A stretch of DNA of 64,000 bases, from the NCBI RefSeq assembly GCF_051209875.1, contig NZ_JBNTQY010000001.1, positions 4,898,001 through 4,962,000 on the forward strand. The letters are read 5' to 3'. The translations under genes were made by a program, and so were the position numbers. Shown piece by piece: positions 1 through 8,646 of this stretch; positions within the stretch are counted from its first letter, which is position 1, and each line of letters begins with the position of its first letter. Source of the stretch: Emticicia sp051209875. GTDB taxonomy: Bacteria; Bacteroidota; Bacteroidia; Cytophagales; Spirosomataceae. The notes beneath the pieces were generated by a model. It worked only from the letters and a program-made list of their open reading frames with translations. It searched no databases and was not told the DNA's origin.

Positions 1-2
1 AG

Positions 3-1025
3 AAATATGAGACATTTCTGCCTTATATCAATACCCGTGCTGATTTTCGTACCATGCAAAATGATATGTTGGGAGAACTGAATGCTTCGCATACTGGATT
101 TTCGAGCAGTGGTTCGGAAGAAAGCATATTTTTCAAAACCTCCACTTTGACAACTGGTATTATATTCGAAGAAGAAGACCCTTATAAAGTGAAATATATT
201 GTCAAGAAATCAGCTGCCGATAAAACAGGGAAAGGCATTCTATCTGGTGATATTTTGACAAAAGTGAATGGAGAAAGCATAGATAAGAATCAAAACCGTG
301 ATTTTTATTTCCAAAAACCGTCAATGGATGATGAAATTGAACTGACTTTTGCAAGAAAAGATAGCACTTTTTCATTAAAATTACATCCACAAAGTTCGGG
401 AGCTTTAGTAGATAATTTGTACGACGAATGGATTCAATGGAACCAAAACTATGTTGACCAAAAAGGCAAAAAACGCATTGCTTATGCCCACATGCGAAAC
501 ATGGGAACAGGAGAAATGGAGAAGTTTTTGATAGATATGACTTCTGAAGCCTATAATCGTGAAGGTTTAATTTTTGATTTACGTTACAATACTGGTGGAA
601 ATGTGCACGATCTGGTGCTTAACTTTTTAGCACAAAAACCCTATCTAAAATGGAAATACCGTGAAGGACAGTTTACTATTCAACCTAACTTTAGTCCTGC
701 TGCCAAACCTTTGGTTTTACTCATCAATGAGCAATCATTAAGTGATGCTGAAATGACGGCGGCTGGTTTTAAACAATTACAATTAGGTAAAATTATTGGT
801 ACAGAAACTTATCGCTGGATAATTTTCACCTCTGGGAAAGGCTTGGTTGATGGGTCATTTTATCGTTTGCCTTCGTGGGGATGTTATACATTAGATGGTA
901 AAAATATCGAAAGAGAAGGTGTAAAACCTGATATTTATATCAAACAAACTTTCAAAGACCGCCTCGAAGACAAAGACCCACAATTAGATAAAGCGATTGA
1001 GGAGATTTTGAAGGAATTGAAGTAA
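3..1025 (+). CDS. Tricorn-like S41 serine protease, C-terminal part (gene enters from the left edge)
   Basis: The frame is open from the window edge, so the first ATG at 54 is internal and the true start lies outside. What remains is a PDZ-like segment (roughly the first third, with the LSGDILTKVNGES core) followed by an S41 peptidase core. The motif NEQSLSDAEM near base 740 matches the tricorn/S41 pattern in which a Ser followed by Asp is the nucleophile, and IIGTETYRWI follows as expected. The preceding TRADFR...LGELNASHTGF text is typical of tricorn-type proteases of Bacteroidota. The family degrades peptides in the cytoplasm or periplasm; the substrate here is unknown. The gene ends one base before a REP hairpin. 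Confidence 0.8.
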   Translation, partial: KYETFLPYINTRADFRTMQNDMLGELNASHTGFSSSGSEESIFFKTSTLTTGIIFEEEDPYKVKYIVKKSAADKTGKGILSGDILTKVNGESIDKNQNRDFYFQKPSMDDEIELTFARKDSTFSLKLHPQSSGALVDNLYDEWIQWNQNYVDQKGKKRIAYAHMRNMGTGEMEKFLIDMTSEAYNREGLIFDLRYNTGGNVHDLVLNFLAQKPYLKWKYREGQFTIQPNFSPAAKPLVLLINEQSLSDAEMTAAGFKQLQLGKIIGTETYRWIIFTSGKGLVDGSFYRLPSWGCYTLDGKNIEREGVKPDIYIKQTFKDRLEDKDPQLDKAIEEILKELK

Positions 1026-1088
1026 CACAATTCTCCGAATTGTGAACAGAGAAAAAGTACAATATAAAGTACAATTCGGAGAATTGTG
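1026..1088. repeat. REP-like hairpin pair, left of the RAYT remnant
   Basis: Two short palindromes face each other. CACAATTCTCCGAATTGTG at 1026-1044 has an 8-bp stem and loop TCC; 1070-1088 holds the same stem with loop GGA, the reverse complement. A second TCC/GGA pair lies at 1747-1790 on the other side of the transposase remnant. This paired layout is that of REPINs served by RAYT transposases. The first hairpin may also end transcription of the protease gene. Confidence 0.75.
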
Positions 1089-1101
1089 CTACTAAATCCG
1101 T

Positions 1102-1746
1102 ATGAGAACATCATTCCACAAACGCAATTTACCTCATATTCAGCCACTTGGAGGAACATTTTTTGTAACTTATAATTTAGCAGAAAGCATTCCGAGAGAA
1201 GTGTTAGACCAATGAAAGGCTGAATATGAAGAAGAAAAAATGAAGATTATGCAGTTTTCTAAAGACATAGAGAATGATTTAGAACGACTTGGTAAATTGG
1301 ATTTTGCGAAAAGAGATAAGTTTTTGGATACTTATGATGGCAGCAATCATTTTCTAAAATCTGATACTTTGGCTAAGATAGTAGCCGATACGCTGCTTTA
1401 TTGGGATAAAAAGCCACTTGAATTGTACTGCTATTGTATCATGTCGAATCATGTGCATACTGTTTTTCGGCTTTATAATGAAGAAGAAATTGCAGGAAAA
1501 CCAGTGTATCTGGAACAGATAATGCACTCAATTAAGCTTTATTCAGCATCGAAATGTAATCAGTTATTGGGTTTAGAAGGTGCCTTTTGGCAACATGAAA
1601 GCTACGACAGATTAGTAAGAAATGATGAGGAACTTCGTCGTATCATGACTTATGTTTTGCAAAACCCTGTAAAAGCAGGGCTTTGCAAACAAATGTCGGA
1701 CTGGAAATGGTCTTATATAAAGCCTGAATATAATGATATTATGTAA
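1102..1746 (+). pseudogene. REP-associated tyrosine transposase (RAYT, Y1 family) with an in-frame stop
   Basis: The intact reading frame starts at ATG 1102 (MRTSFHKRNLPHIQPLGG...) and is interrupted by a single TGA at 1213-1215, after which the same frame continues without shift to 1746. The context IPREVLDQ-stop-KAEYEEEK suggests that a TGG (Trp) mutated to TGA. The downstream part carries the HUH metal motif SNHVH and the candidate nucleophile tyrosine in ESYDRLVR, both hallmarks of Y1/RAYT enzymes, which act on single-stranded REP hairpins. Matching hairpin pairs flank the gene on both sides. An ATG at 1240 could start a 168-residue product that would lack the conserved N-terminal strand. 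I call it a recently inactivated RAYT. Confidence 0.8.
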
Positions 1747-1790
1747 TACAATTCTCCGAATTGTCTATAAGCACAATTTGGAAAATTGTG
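1747..1790. repeat. REP-like hairpin pair, right of the RAYT remnant
   Basis: ACAATTCTCCGAATTGT at 1748-1764 (loop TCC) is followed by CACAATTTGGAAAATTGTG at 1772-1790 (loop GGA, arms slightly diverged). They repeat the order and orientation of the pair at 1026-1088. The right hairpin abuts the stop codon of the minus-strand gene beginning at 5477 and could serve as its terminator. Confidence 0.75.
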
Positions 1791-4700
1791 TTACTTCACA
1801 ACTTTCATCACACCATTCATGATACTCCAGTGACCTGGGAATGTACACACAAATGGATAATCACCAACTTGGGTTGGGGCTGTAAATTTCAAACGATAAG
1901 TTTCACCTGGATTTACTAATGGTGTTGAAAATAATATCTGCGGAATAGCAGGGACATAATTTTTTTCAACTGCATCTTTCTGCGTAATCATTTTATTAGC
2001 AGCATTTCCGATAATTTCAAGGCTTTTGGGTTTACCAATTACCAAATTATGTTGCATAGCATCTGGGTTTTCAAGTACCAAAATAATGGTTTTACCTGCA
2101 GGTACAGAAAATTCTTTTTTATCAAATTTCATTGCCTCTACCACAGTCTTAATATTGATAATAATGGCATCTTTTTCTGCTTCGCTGGCCGAGTTATTCA
2201 AGTTCCAAGCCTGCATTAATTTGTTGATTCTCACCAAATTATCATCGCTTAATCTATTACTAAGATTTGCCATAAACTCTTGATTAGCAGCATTTACAGT
2301 TCCTTTTTTACGAGGATTCCAACCACTTGATAGACCTTTCAATAAAGCAGCATTTTCAGTGCTTGGTAGTTTATCCCACAATTTCAAAAGAGCAACAATA
2401 GAATCAGGAGCAGAAACCGAAGCATAGCTACGAGCCGCTCTTTCGAGTGCAAAAGTACTGAGTTTTTGTGCTTGTTGGTAGGTTACTTTTTTTACGAAAG
2501 TATTGTTTCTTTCATTACCTTCTGCAATTTTATTTTCTTCATCAACCATCACCGTGAAAGTATATTCACCAGCTAAGTCGGTAGAAAAACCAAAATCACC
2601 TGACCATGGACCGTTGGTGTTTTTGCTAATCGTCACGGTTTCGTTTGGTGCAATGCCGGTTGTATGTACTTTACTCCAAACAGTTGATTTTTGTCCCATA
2701 CCAGTAATGTCAATTTTCAAAGAAGTTACTTGACCTTTTTTTAACGAATCCATTCCGATATTTTTTACTTCTACGAAATATCTCATGCCTTCACGCACAA
2801 ACGGAGAAGTTGGCTCGGTACGCACATTTGTAATAACTAAATCTATGCCTTGCGACGCCGTTTCTGCCGCAGTTGTGGCAGCTTTAGTTTCGGTCATGGC
2901 AGCACTATGATTCATCATCGAATGGTCGTGCGACATTGTCGCAGGTTTGCTCATTGTGAGATTACGTAAATGTTTCTTTAATAAAACCGATTTGTGGCTT
3001 GTTAAAGCAGTAGCAAACGCATCTGGAAGCCAGCGGTCGGTGGCCTCCGTTGCTAGGTCGATGCGTGTTAAAATCGTTTTTTCGGCTGCTGGTGTTAGTG
3101 GCATTTGGTTGAGTGCCAAAACACTATTTAAGATAACCAAAGGCTCCTTATCATTCAATAGATTATTTTTCAAGATCACATCAACCGATTTTGCATTGGT
3201 TGGTAAAACTTGCACTGCATTCTTGCGAACAGCCCATGATTGGTGTTTCAACGCTCCAACGGCTGCTTGCAATGCAGCAGGATTTTTATCAATTGCACCT
3301 AAGCCTTTCAATGTCCAAAGTGCATGAATCGCCGCTGTATTTAGTCCAAGTTCATCAACCGAAGGGTCGTTTACAAGAGCAATCAATGCAGGTACAACAT
3401 CGGTGTTTCCACGTTCAACTAAAAGGCGTTGAGCGTGGTTTCTCCAAAACATATTATCGTTTTTGAGAGCTTTTAGCAAGCCATCTTTATCGTTTTTGCT
3501 GAGCGTAATTGGCTGGTAAGCGGGAGCATTTTTATAACCAACACGGTAAATACGTCCATGTGTGAAATCTCTCAAATCTGTGTCGTAGGCGTTTCCTTTA
3601 CCATTTCCAAAACCTTGTGGTGTTGGATTGTGCTGAATGATATAACTATACCAATCGGCTACCCAAACTGCTCCATCTGGGCCTACCTCAGAGAATACTG
3701 GAGAAAACCATTCATCAGCACCTGCCATTAGGTTGAACGACTCTTGGTCTTCGTAGTTTGTACCTTTTTTTACCATTCGGTTCTGATGTAAAATATGCCC
3801 TGTTGGCTCAGAAACGAAAGCAATCTGATTCCAGTAGTTTTTTGGAAAAGCTCTTGCGGTATAAAAATTATGCCCAGATGCCGCAGTAAAACCACCAAAA
3901 ACATCCACCTGACGAACCTTCTCAGTAATAGGTTTCATGTCTTTGTGCGTATCTGTTCCACGACTCCCATTATCACCATTAAAACCTGGATTCAAGAAAT
4001 TTTGGTGTGGAATAGCCATGTACCAACCGTGTGAGTTGTTAGCAGTAGAACCAAATACATCTCCCGCTTCGTTGAAACCCATACCCCAAGTGTTATTTGA
4101 AGTGCTAGTTGTCCATTCCATTTTCGAGCCATCTGGTTTGAAGCGGAAAAACGCTTGTCCAAATTTCAATGAATCACCTTCGGCTAATTTCCCATTGAAA
4201 CCAGAATAACCTACACAACCCCAAATCCAGTTATCAAAACCGTAGTGCAAGTTCGATGGCCCAGCGTGTGTATCGCCCGTACCGAAGCCAGTAAATAAAA
4301 CTTTCTTTTCGTCGGCTTTATCATCGCCATCAGTATCTTTCAAAAACAACATGTGTGGGGCTTGTGAAACAAGCAAACCGCCATTGGCAAAAACCATTCC
4401 CGTCGGAATACTCAATCCTTCGGCAAAACGAGTAAATTTATCAGCTTTACCATCTTTGTTTGTGTCTTCACAAATCAAAATATAATCACTACCGCCTGAT
4501 TCTTTGCGTTCGTTCGGGTAATCTTTTGTGATTAATACATACAAACGTCCTTTTTCGTCCCAACTCATCGCAATCGGGTGCATTACATTTGGTTCAGCAG
4601 CAAAAAGGCTCAAATCAAAATCAACAGGCACTTGAATATGTTTCATTGATTCTTCGGGCGTAAGAGCCAGTTGTTGTAGTTGTTCGCCTGGGCGTTTTTC

Positions 4701-5477
4701 GTAGTTGGGTAATTTTGCTCCACGATACTCAAACGGCTTCGGATTCAATGCCGCATGAACCGCACGAGCTTCATCATTTACTGCCCAAAGAATACCGTTT
4801 TCGATTAGTTTTTGAAAATTTGCATTTGTCCAAGTTCTTTCATCATGGCCGTAAGCTGTGTAAAAAACTCGACCTTTTCCATAGCTACGAGTCCAAGTAT
4901 AAGGCTCAGTTTTAGCATCAGGTTTGTCTTTGGTTTGGTCGTCTTTTATTTCACGAGTCTGTAATACATTGTTATCAGGCTGTAATTGACTGTGCAAATA
5001 GGTTTCATCATAAGTACGAATCGTACCCAAATCTTTCAAGATAATATGATTGGGCTGAACGTTTACAACCTGAATCGTATCCATACGGTGTCTCCAAAAT
5101 TGTCCACCAACCATCTTTACATACTCAGGAGAGTTACGGAAACAATACGAAGCACAATGAATCGGTAAAATACCTTTTCCCGAAGCGACATAATCAAGTA
5201 AAGCTTTTTCAGCAGCGGGCGTGATGTCGTCCCAGTTAGCAAAAATCATCAAGGCATCGTATTTCGATAAATTTTGGGCGTTAATATCTTCTAACTTATC
5301 GGTATAAGTAAAGTTGATACCTCGGTTTCCCAACGCCGCCATGATTGTAGGAACTCGCTCAATGGGTTTGTGATGCCCATTATCACCGAGGAAAAGGATT
5401 TCGAGCCTTCGGCCAGTTTGGGCGAATATGCTCGAAAAAGAGAGCATGAGAGTTAGAAATAAAACGATTTTTTTCAT
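1791..5477 (-). CDS. Secreted ThuA / sugar dehydrogenase-like / HEAT / CARDB / cupredoxin fusion protein
   Basis: 1228 residues with a clear signal peptide ending near FAQ. Domains in order: ThuA-like glutamine-amidotransferase fold (about 22-240); a PVC-type 'membrane-bound dehydrogenase' beta-propeller related to sorbosone dehydrogenases (about 265-640); HEAT-like helices (about 650-820); a His/Met-rich stretch near 850 (SHDHSMMNHS); a CARDB Ig-like domain (about 875-1000); and a C-terminal plastocyanin/azurin domain (about 1115-1228). The last has the type-1 copper pattern: QHNL supplies the first His, then Cys1211, His1216 and Met1220 in C-x4-H-x3-M spacing. It is probably a periplasmic or surface oxidoreductase with an on-board electron acceptor. 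It lies downstream of the Gfo/Idh and sugar isomerase genes on the same strand, which fits an oxidative glycoside pathway. Domain calls are from motifs; the substrate is unknown. Confidence 0.82.
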   Translation of the reverse strand: MKKIVLFLTLMLSFSSIFAQTGRRLEILFLGDNGHHKPIERVPTIMAALGNRGINFTYTDKLEDINAQNLSKYDALMIFANWDDITPAAEKALLDYVASGKGILPIHCASYCFRNSPEYVKMVGGQFWRHRMDTIQVVNVQPNHIILKDLGTIRTYDETYLHSQLQPDNNVLQTREIKDDQTKDKPDAKTEPYTWTRSYGKGRVFYTAYGHDERTWTNANFQKLIENGILWAVNDEARAVHAALNPKPFEYRGAKLPNYEKRPGEQLQQLALTPEESMKHIQVPVDFDLSLFAAEPNVMHPIAMSWDEKGRLYVLITKDYPNERKESGGSDYILICEDTNKDGKADKFTRFAEGLSIPTGMVFANGGLLVSQAPHMLFLKDTDGDDKADEKKVLFTGFGTGDTHAGPSNLHYGFDNWIWGCVGYSGFNGKLAEGDSLKFGQAFFRFKPDGSKMEWTTSTSNNTWGMGFNEAGDVFGSTANNSHGWYMAIPHQNFLNPGFNGDNGSRGTDTHKDMKPITEKVRQVDVFGGFTAASGHNFYTARAFPKNYWNQIAFVSEPTGHILHQNRMVKKGTNYEDQESFNLMAGADEWFSPVFSEVGPDGAVWVADWYSYIIQHNPTPQGFGNGKGNAYDTDLRDFTHGRIYRVGYKNAPAYQPITLSKNDKDGLLKALKNDNMFWRNHAQRLLVERGNTDVVPALIALVNDPSVDELGLNTAAIHALWTLKGLGAIDKNPAALQAAVGALKHQSWAVRKNAVQVLPTNAKSVDVILKNNLLNDKEPLVILNSVLALNQMPLTPAAEKTILTRIDLATEATDRWLPDAFATALTSHKSVLLKKHLRNLTMSKPATMSHDHSMMNHSAAMTETKAATTAAETASQGIDLVITNVRTEPTSPFVREGMRYFVEVKNIGMDSLKKGQVTSLKIDITGMGQKSTVWSKVHTTGIAPNETVTISKNTNGPWSGDFGFSTDLAGEYTFTVMVDEENKIAEGNERNNTFVKKVTYQQAQKLSTFALERAARSYASVSAPDSIVALLKLWDKLPSTENAALLKGLSSGWNPRKKGTVNAANQEFMANLSNRLSDDNLVRINKLMQAWNLNNSASEAEKDAIIINIKTVVEAMKFDKKEFSVPAGKTIILVLENPDAMQHNLVIGKPKSLEIIGNAANKMITQKDAVEKNYVPAIPQILFSTPLVNPGETYRLKFTAPTQVGDYPFVCTFPGHWSIMNGVMKVVK

Positions 5478-5550
5478 TTGATTTTTAATTGGATAGGGTG
5501 GTATTGCAACCTATGAATATTGAAAACGTTGGTCAAGATGCGAAACGTTG

Positions 5551-5578
5551 GTAGAGACGTTGCATGCAACGTCTCTAC
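5551..5578. repeat. 28-bp perfect palindrome
   Basis: GTAGAGACGTTGCA is followed immediately by its exact reverse complement, with no loop. It lies in the 128-bp spacer between the dehydrogenase gene and the ThuA fusion. I recall the sequence as a widely dispersed REP-like word in several phyla, but could not check this here. It could mark a transcript processing or attenuation point inside the gene set. Confidence 0.8.
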
Positions 5579-5605
5579 GTGACGATTAATAATTTTTCTA
5601 ATGTT

Positions 5606-6721
5606 TTAAAACTCAGGCAAATAAATAATCTCCCCACCTTTCATTGCCGACTCGTGAGCCAAGATTCCAACCGATGTCCAGTTGGCCGATTGTACTGCAT
5701 TCGGGAATGGGTCACGGTCTTCGATGAGTGCCGAAATAAACTCATGAGCCAAATGCGGGTGAGAGCCACCGTGTCCGCCACCTTGTGCAAAACTTAGGTG
5801 CGTGTTGTCGTCATGGTCATATACACCTTTTCCTGTGAAAGATTGAATTTCCTGCGGAAGTAAGTGGGCATAATCAGGTGTTTCAACCTTTTCTGGAATT
5901 TCTGGCTCAGGCTTTTTGGCAGTGTGAATAACGTTTGGTTCGTTTTCAATCAAAGCCCACTCGAAAGATTTTTTCGAGCCATAAACTTCAAAACTCTCAC
6001 GGTATTGGCGTGCCACATCAAATAACGAACGGTAAACGTAAGCACTTAAATCACTATTTTTGAATTTTATGTGTGCAGATTCAACAGCAAATGGTGAATT
6101 ATGTATTTTTATCAAATCTTCCGAAATTGTTCCCGAGCCAAAACACGAAACATATTCAGCTTCTAATCTCAATAAACCAGCTACTGGCCCAACGCAGTGT
6201 GTAGCGTAGTGCATTGGTGGCAATCCCGGCCAATAGTCAGGCCAGCCTTCCATATCTTGTTGGTGCGATGCCTTCAAAAATTGTACTTTTCCGAGTTCGC
6301 CTTTTTCGTACAATTCTTTTACAAACAAAAATTCACGGGCATAAACTACGGTTTCCATCATCATGTATTTCTTACCTGTTTCTCGGCAAGCGTTTACGAT
6401 GGCTTTGCAATCTTCAACCGAAGTAGCCATCGGAACTGTACATGCTACGTGTTTTCCTGCATAAAGTGCCTTCAAAGTTTGCTCGGCATGGTTCGGAATG
6501 GGCGAATTGATATGAACCGCATCAATATTCGGGTCTTTCAATAATTCGTCATAATCTGAGTAGCGAACACCAACTCCAAAAGTATCACCGATTGCATTGA
6601 GTTTTTCAACGTTTCTTTGGCAAATGGCATACATATTTGCGTTTGGGTGACGCTGATAAATAGGAATAAATTCTGCTCCGAAGCCAAGTCCAACGATGGC
6701 TATGTTTATTTGTTTTGACAT
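5606..6721 (-). CDS. Gfo/Idh/MocA family NAD(P)-dependent oxidoreductase
   Basis: 371 residues. The N-terminus INIAIVGLGFGAEFIPIY is a Rossmann nucleotide-binding motif, and the EPxx equivalent region (CTVPMATSVEDC) and the C-terminal alpha/beta domain follow the family layout. Members oxidise or reduce sugars and cyclitols, often forming 3-keto sugars. There is no signal peptide, so it is probably cytoplasmic. It lies 5 bp downstream of the isomerase gene (6727-7551) and upstream of the ThuA fusion, so the three are likely co-transcribed. ThuA/ThuB in rhizobia is an analogous ThuA plus Gfo/Idh pair acting on trehalose; the substrate here is not deducible. Confidence 0.88.
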   Translation of the reverse strand: MSKQINIAIVGLGFGAEFIPIYQRHPNANMYAICQRNVEKLNAIGDTFGVGVRYSDYDELLKDPNIDAVHINSPIPNHAEQTLKALYAGKHVACTVPMATSVEDCKAIVNACRETGKKYMMMETVVYAREFLFVKELYEKGELGKVQFLKASHQQDMEGWPDYWPGLPPMHYATHCVGPVAGLLRLEAEYVSCFGSGTISEDLIKIHNSPFAVESAHIKFKNSDLSAYVYRSLFDVARQYRESFEVYGSKKSFEWALIENEPNVIHTAKKPEPEIPEKVETPDYAHLLPQEIQSFTGKGVYDHDDNTHLSFAQGGGHGGSHPHLAHEFISALIEDRDPFPNAVQSANWTSVGILAHESAMKGGEIIYLPEF

Positions 6722-6726
6722 ATTAT

Positions 6727-7551
6727 TTATAGGTGAGATTTTAAAAACGATAGACTATCTTTCATTAGTTGTTCTTCTGAATCAAACATTTTTCGCCAAA
6801 TATTGGCCGCTGGAAGCTTCATGCTGAATGCTTCGATGCTTAGCATTCCATCATAATTGATTGATTTTAGGGCGGCTAAAATTTCAGTAAAATCAATTCG
6901 GCCTTTGCCAAGCGTACTGCGGTCGTTTTCCGAAAGTTGCACATGAACGATGTGTTTGGCCAATTTCTTGATGGCTTCGGTCATTGATTTTTCTTCGATA
7001 TTGGCATGGAAAGTATCAAACATTATCTTACAAGCAGGGTGGTTAATGTCTTCGACCAAAGCCAAAAGCTCGTCCGATGATGAAACCAAATAGCTTTCAA
7101 AGCGATTCAAATATTCGAGCCCGAGCGTAATGCCCATACTGTCGGCATATTCGGCCAAATCCCAAAGATTTTCTCTAGCCCAAAGCAATTCTTCTTTGGT
7201 TGGTGGCACGCCAGTAAACACACCCAAAGCTGAGTGAAACGGCCCCGTGAGCAAATCCGAACCTAAAATCATAGCACAATCTACGGCACGTTTGTTTCGT
7301 TCCAAAGTCGCTTTCCGCATTTCTGCATCACCACTGATTTGATTAAAATCTGGGCCGTTTATTGTTACAGCGATGCGTTTCAGGCATAACTCATCTAATT
7401 TTGCTCGCCAAGCATACCATTTTTCGGGATTTACATCGAAGATAGGAATCTCTACGCCATCAAATCCAATCTCTTTGATTTGCTCTAAAACTGGAAAAAG
7501 GTCTTCATTAATTTCTGTTCCCCATAAAAGGAGATTCATTCCGTAGGTCAT
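6727..7551 (-). CDS. Sugar phosphate isomerase/epimerase-family TIM barrel protein
   Basis: 274 residues of the AP-endonuclease-2/xylose-isomerase-like fold. The start MTYGMNLLLWG and the segments IGFDGVEIPIF, LGLEYLNRFE, MFDTFHANIEE and HVQLSENDRSTLGKG match tagatose/psicose 3-epimerase-like enzymes with metal-binding Glu, Asp, His and Glu residues. It is the first gene of the minus-strand sugar set and is divergent from the AraC regulator at 7769, which is the obvious candidate regulator. The precise substrate is unknown. Confidence 0.85.
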   Translation of the reverse strand: MTYGMNLLLWGTEINEDLFPVLEQIKEIGFDGVEIPIFDVNPEKWYAWRAKLDELCLKRIAVTINGPDFNQISGDAEMRKATLERNKRAVDCAMILGSDLLTGPFHSALGVFTGVPPTKEELLWARENLWDLAEYADSMGITLGLEYLNRFESYLVSSSDELLALVEDINHPACKIMFDTFHANIEEKSMTEAIKKLAKHIVHVQLSENDRSTLGKGRIDFTEILAALKSINYDGMLSIEAFSMKLPAANIWRKMFDSEEQLMKDSLSFLKSHL

Positions 7552-7729
7552 AGCCCCTAACCCCTAAAAGGGAATTCTAATTTAGATAAAAATAATAATA
7601 CAAATTTATCGTAATAAAATTATATAAAATGTGCGTTGATTAACTAATTTTGACTGTATTTTGATATTTTTAAATATATTTACGGAAAAATAAGCAAATA
7701 TACGTATATATAAATATTACTTAATAAAA

Positions 7730-7759
7730 CCACAGTGGACTGTTGACTACGGACTGTGG
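7730..7759. repeat. Short inverted repeat just before the AraC gene
   Basis: CCACAGT at 7730-7736 is mirrored by ACTGTGG at 7753-7759, ten bases before the start codon at 7769. Words of the same type (gtccacag, cggtcgatag) recur in the spacers near 30685 and 36391. It may be one of the small degenerate repeats common in such genomes rather than a specific operator. Confidence 0.45.
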
Positions 7760-7768
7760 ACTTTTTTA

Positions 7769-8635
7769 ATGAAACTACTAAAAAAAACGCTCGGAAGTCA
7801 AGTTTATTCGTTTGAAGTGCAGGAGTTGCGTCAATCACATTTTGATTCGAGTTGGCACTTTCATCCTCATTATCAACTATTTACGGTTTTTGAAGGAAAT
7901 GGCACTCGCTTTATTGGTGATGATATTCAACATTTTGAAGCGGGCGATACTGTTTTTTTAGGCCCAAATGTACCGCATCTTTGGCGGAACGACAAAGCCT
8001 ATTTTGAGCAAAATTCTGAACTTCAAACCCACGGAATTGTGGTTTATTTTACGGAAGATTTTCTTGGAAATAATTTCTTCGAAAAATCAGAGATGTACAG
8101 GCTCAAACAGCTTTTGCAGAATGGCCAGCGTGGAATGGACATTGTGGGGGAAATGCGTGAAAAAATCAGAAAAGGTTTGGTTGAACTAAATAAATTAGAA
8201 AGCTTTGAGCGAGTTTTAAAATTACTTTCGATGCTACACGAGCTTTCTCAATCAGCTGATTATGAATTTATTACGAGTTTGGGATATGTGAATATGCACA
8301 AGATTTCGGAAACCGAGCGAATGCAAAAAGTGCATGACTATGTAATGAAACATTTCAAAGAAGAAGTCAGGTTGAGTGAGTTAGCTTCACTTGTAAGTAT
8401 GAGTGATGCTGCTTTTTGCCGATATTTTAAGAGCAGAACTAATAAATCTTTCTTCGATTTTATTGCCGAAATTCGTATCGGTCACGCTTGTAAACTGCTT
8501 CACGAAGGCACGCTCAATGTTACCCAAATTGCCTACGAAAGTGGCTATAATACCATCTCAAATTTCAATCGACAATTTAAGACAATTGTCGGAAAATCAC
8601 CTTTGGTTTATCAAAAGGAATATCGTAGAGAATGA
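7769..8635 (+). CDS. AraC-family transcriptional regulator with N-terminal cupin
   Basis: 288 residues. The N-terminal half contains a sugar-sensing cupin (SSWHFHPHYQLFTVFEGNGTRF..., GDTVFLGPNVPHLW). The C-terminal 100 residues form the paired helix-turn-helix domain (VRLSELASLVSMSDAAFCRYFK and VTQIAYESGYNTISNFNRQFK). It is divergent from the isomerase/dehydrogenase/ThuA set, separated by a 217-bp AT-rich spacer, and likely controls it in response to a sugar. The ligand is unknown. Confidence 0.9.
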   Translation: MKLLKKTLGSQVYSFEVQELRQSHFDSSWHFHPHYQLFTVFEGNGTRFIGDDIQHFEAGDTVFLGPNVPHLWRNDKAYFEQNSELQTHGIVVYFTEDFLGNNFFEKSEMYRLKQLLQNGQRGMDIVGEMREKIRKGLVELNKLESFERVLKLLSMLHELSQSADYEFITSLGYVNMHKISETERMQKVHDYVMKHFKEEVRLSELASLVSMSDAAFCRYFKSRTNKSFFDFIAEIRIGHACKLLHEGTLNVTQIAYESGYNTISNFNRQFKTIVGKSPLVYQKEYRRE

Positions 8636-8646
8636 TTTAAGCTATA

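Noticed and set aside
1213..1215. TGA in the RAYT gene read as selenocysteine, given selD in the window
   Set aside because: The TGA lies in a non-catalytic linker where a Trp is more likely, and no SECIS-like stem follows it.
2026..5168. Plus-strand frames opposite the ThuA fusion gene
   Set aside because: They are antisense shadows of a long gene with clear domains, and none shows a recognisable motif.
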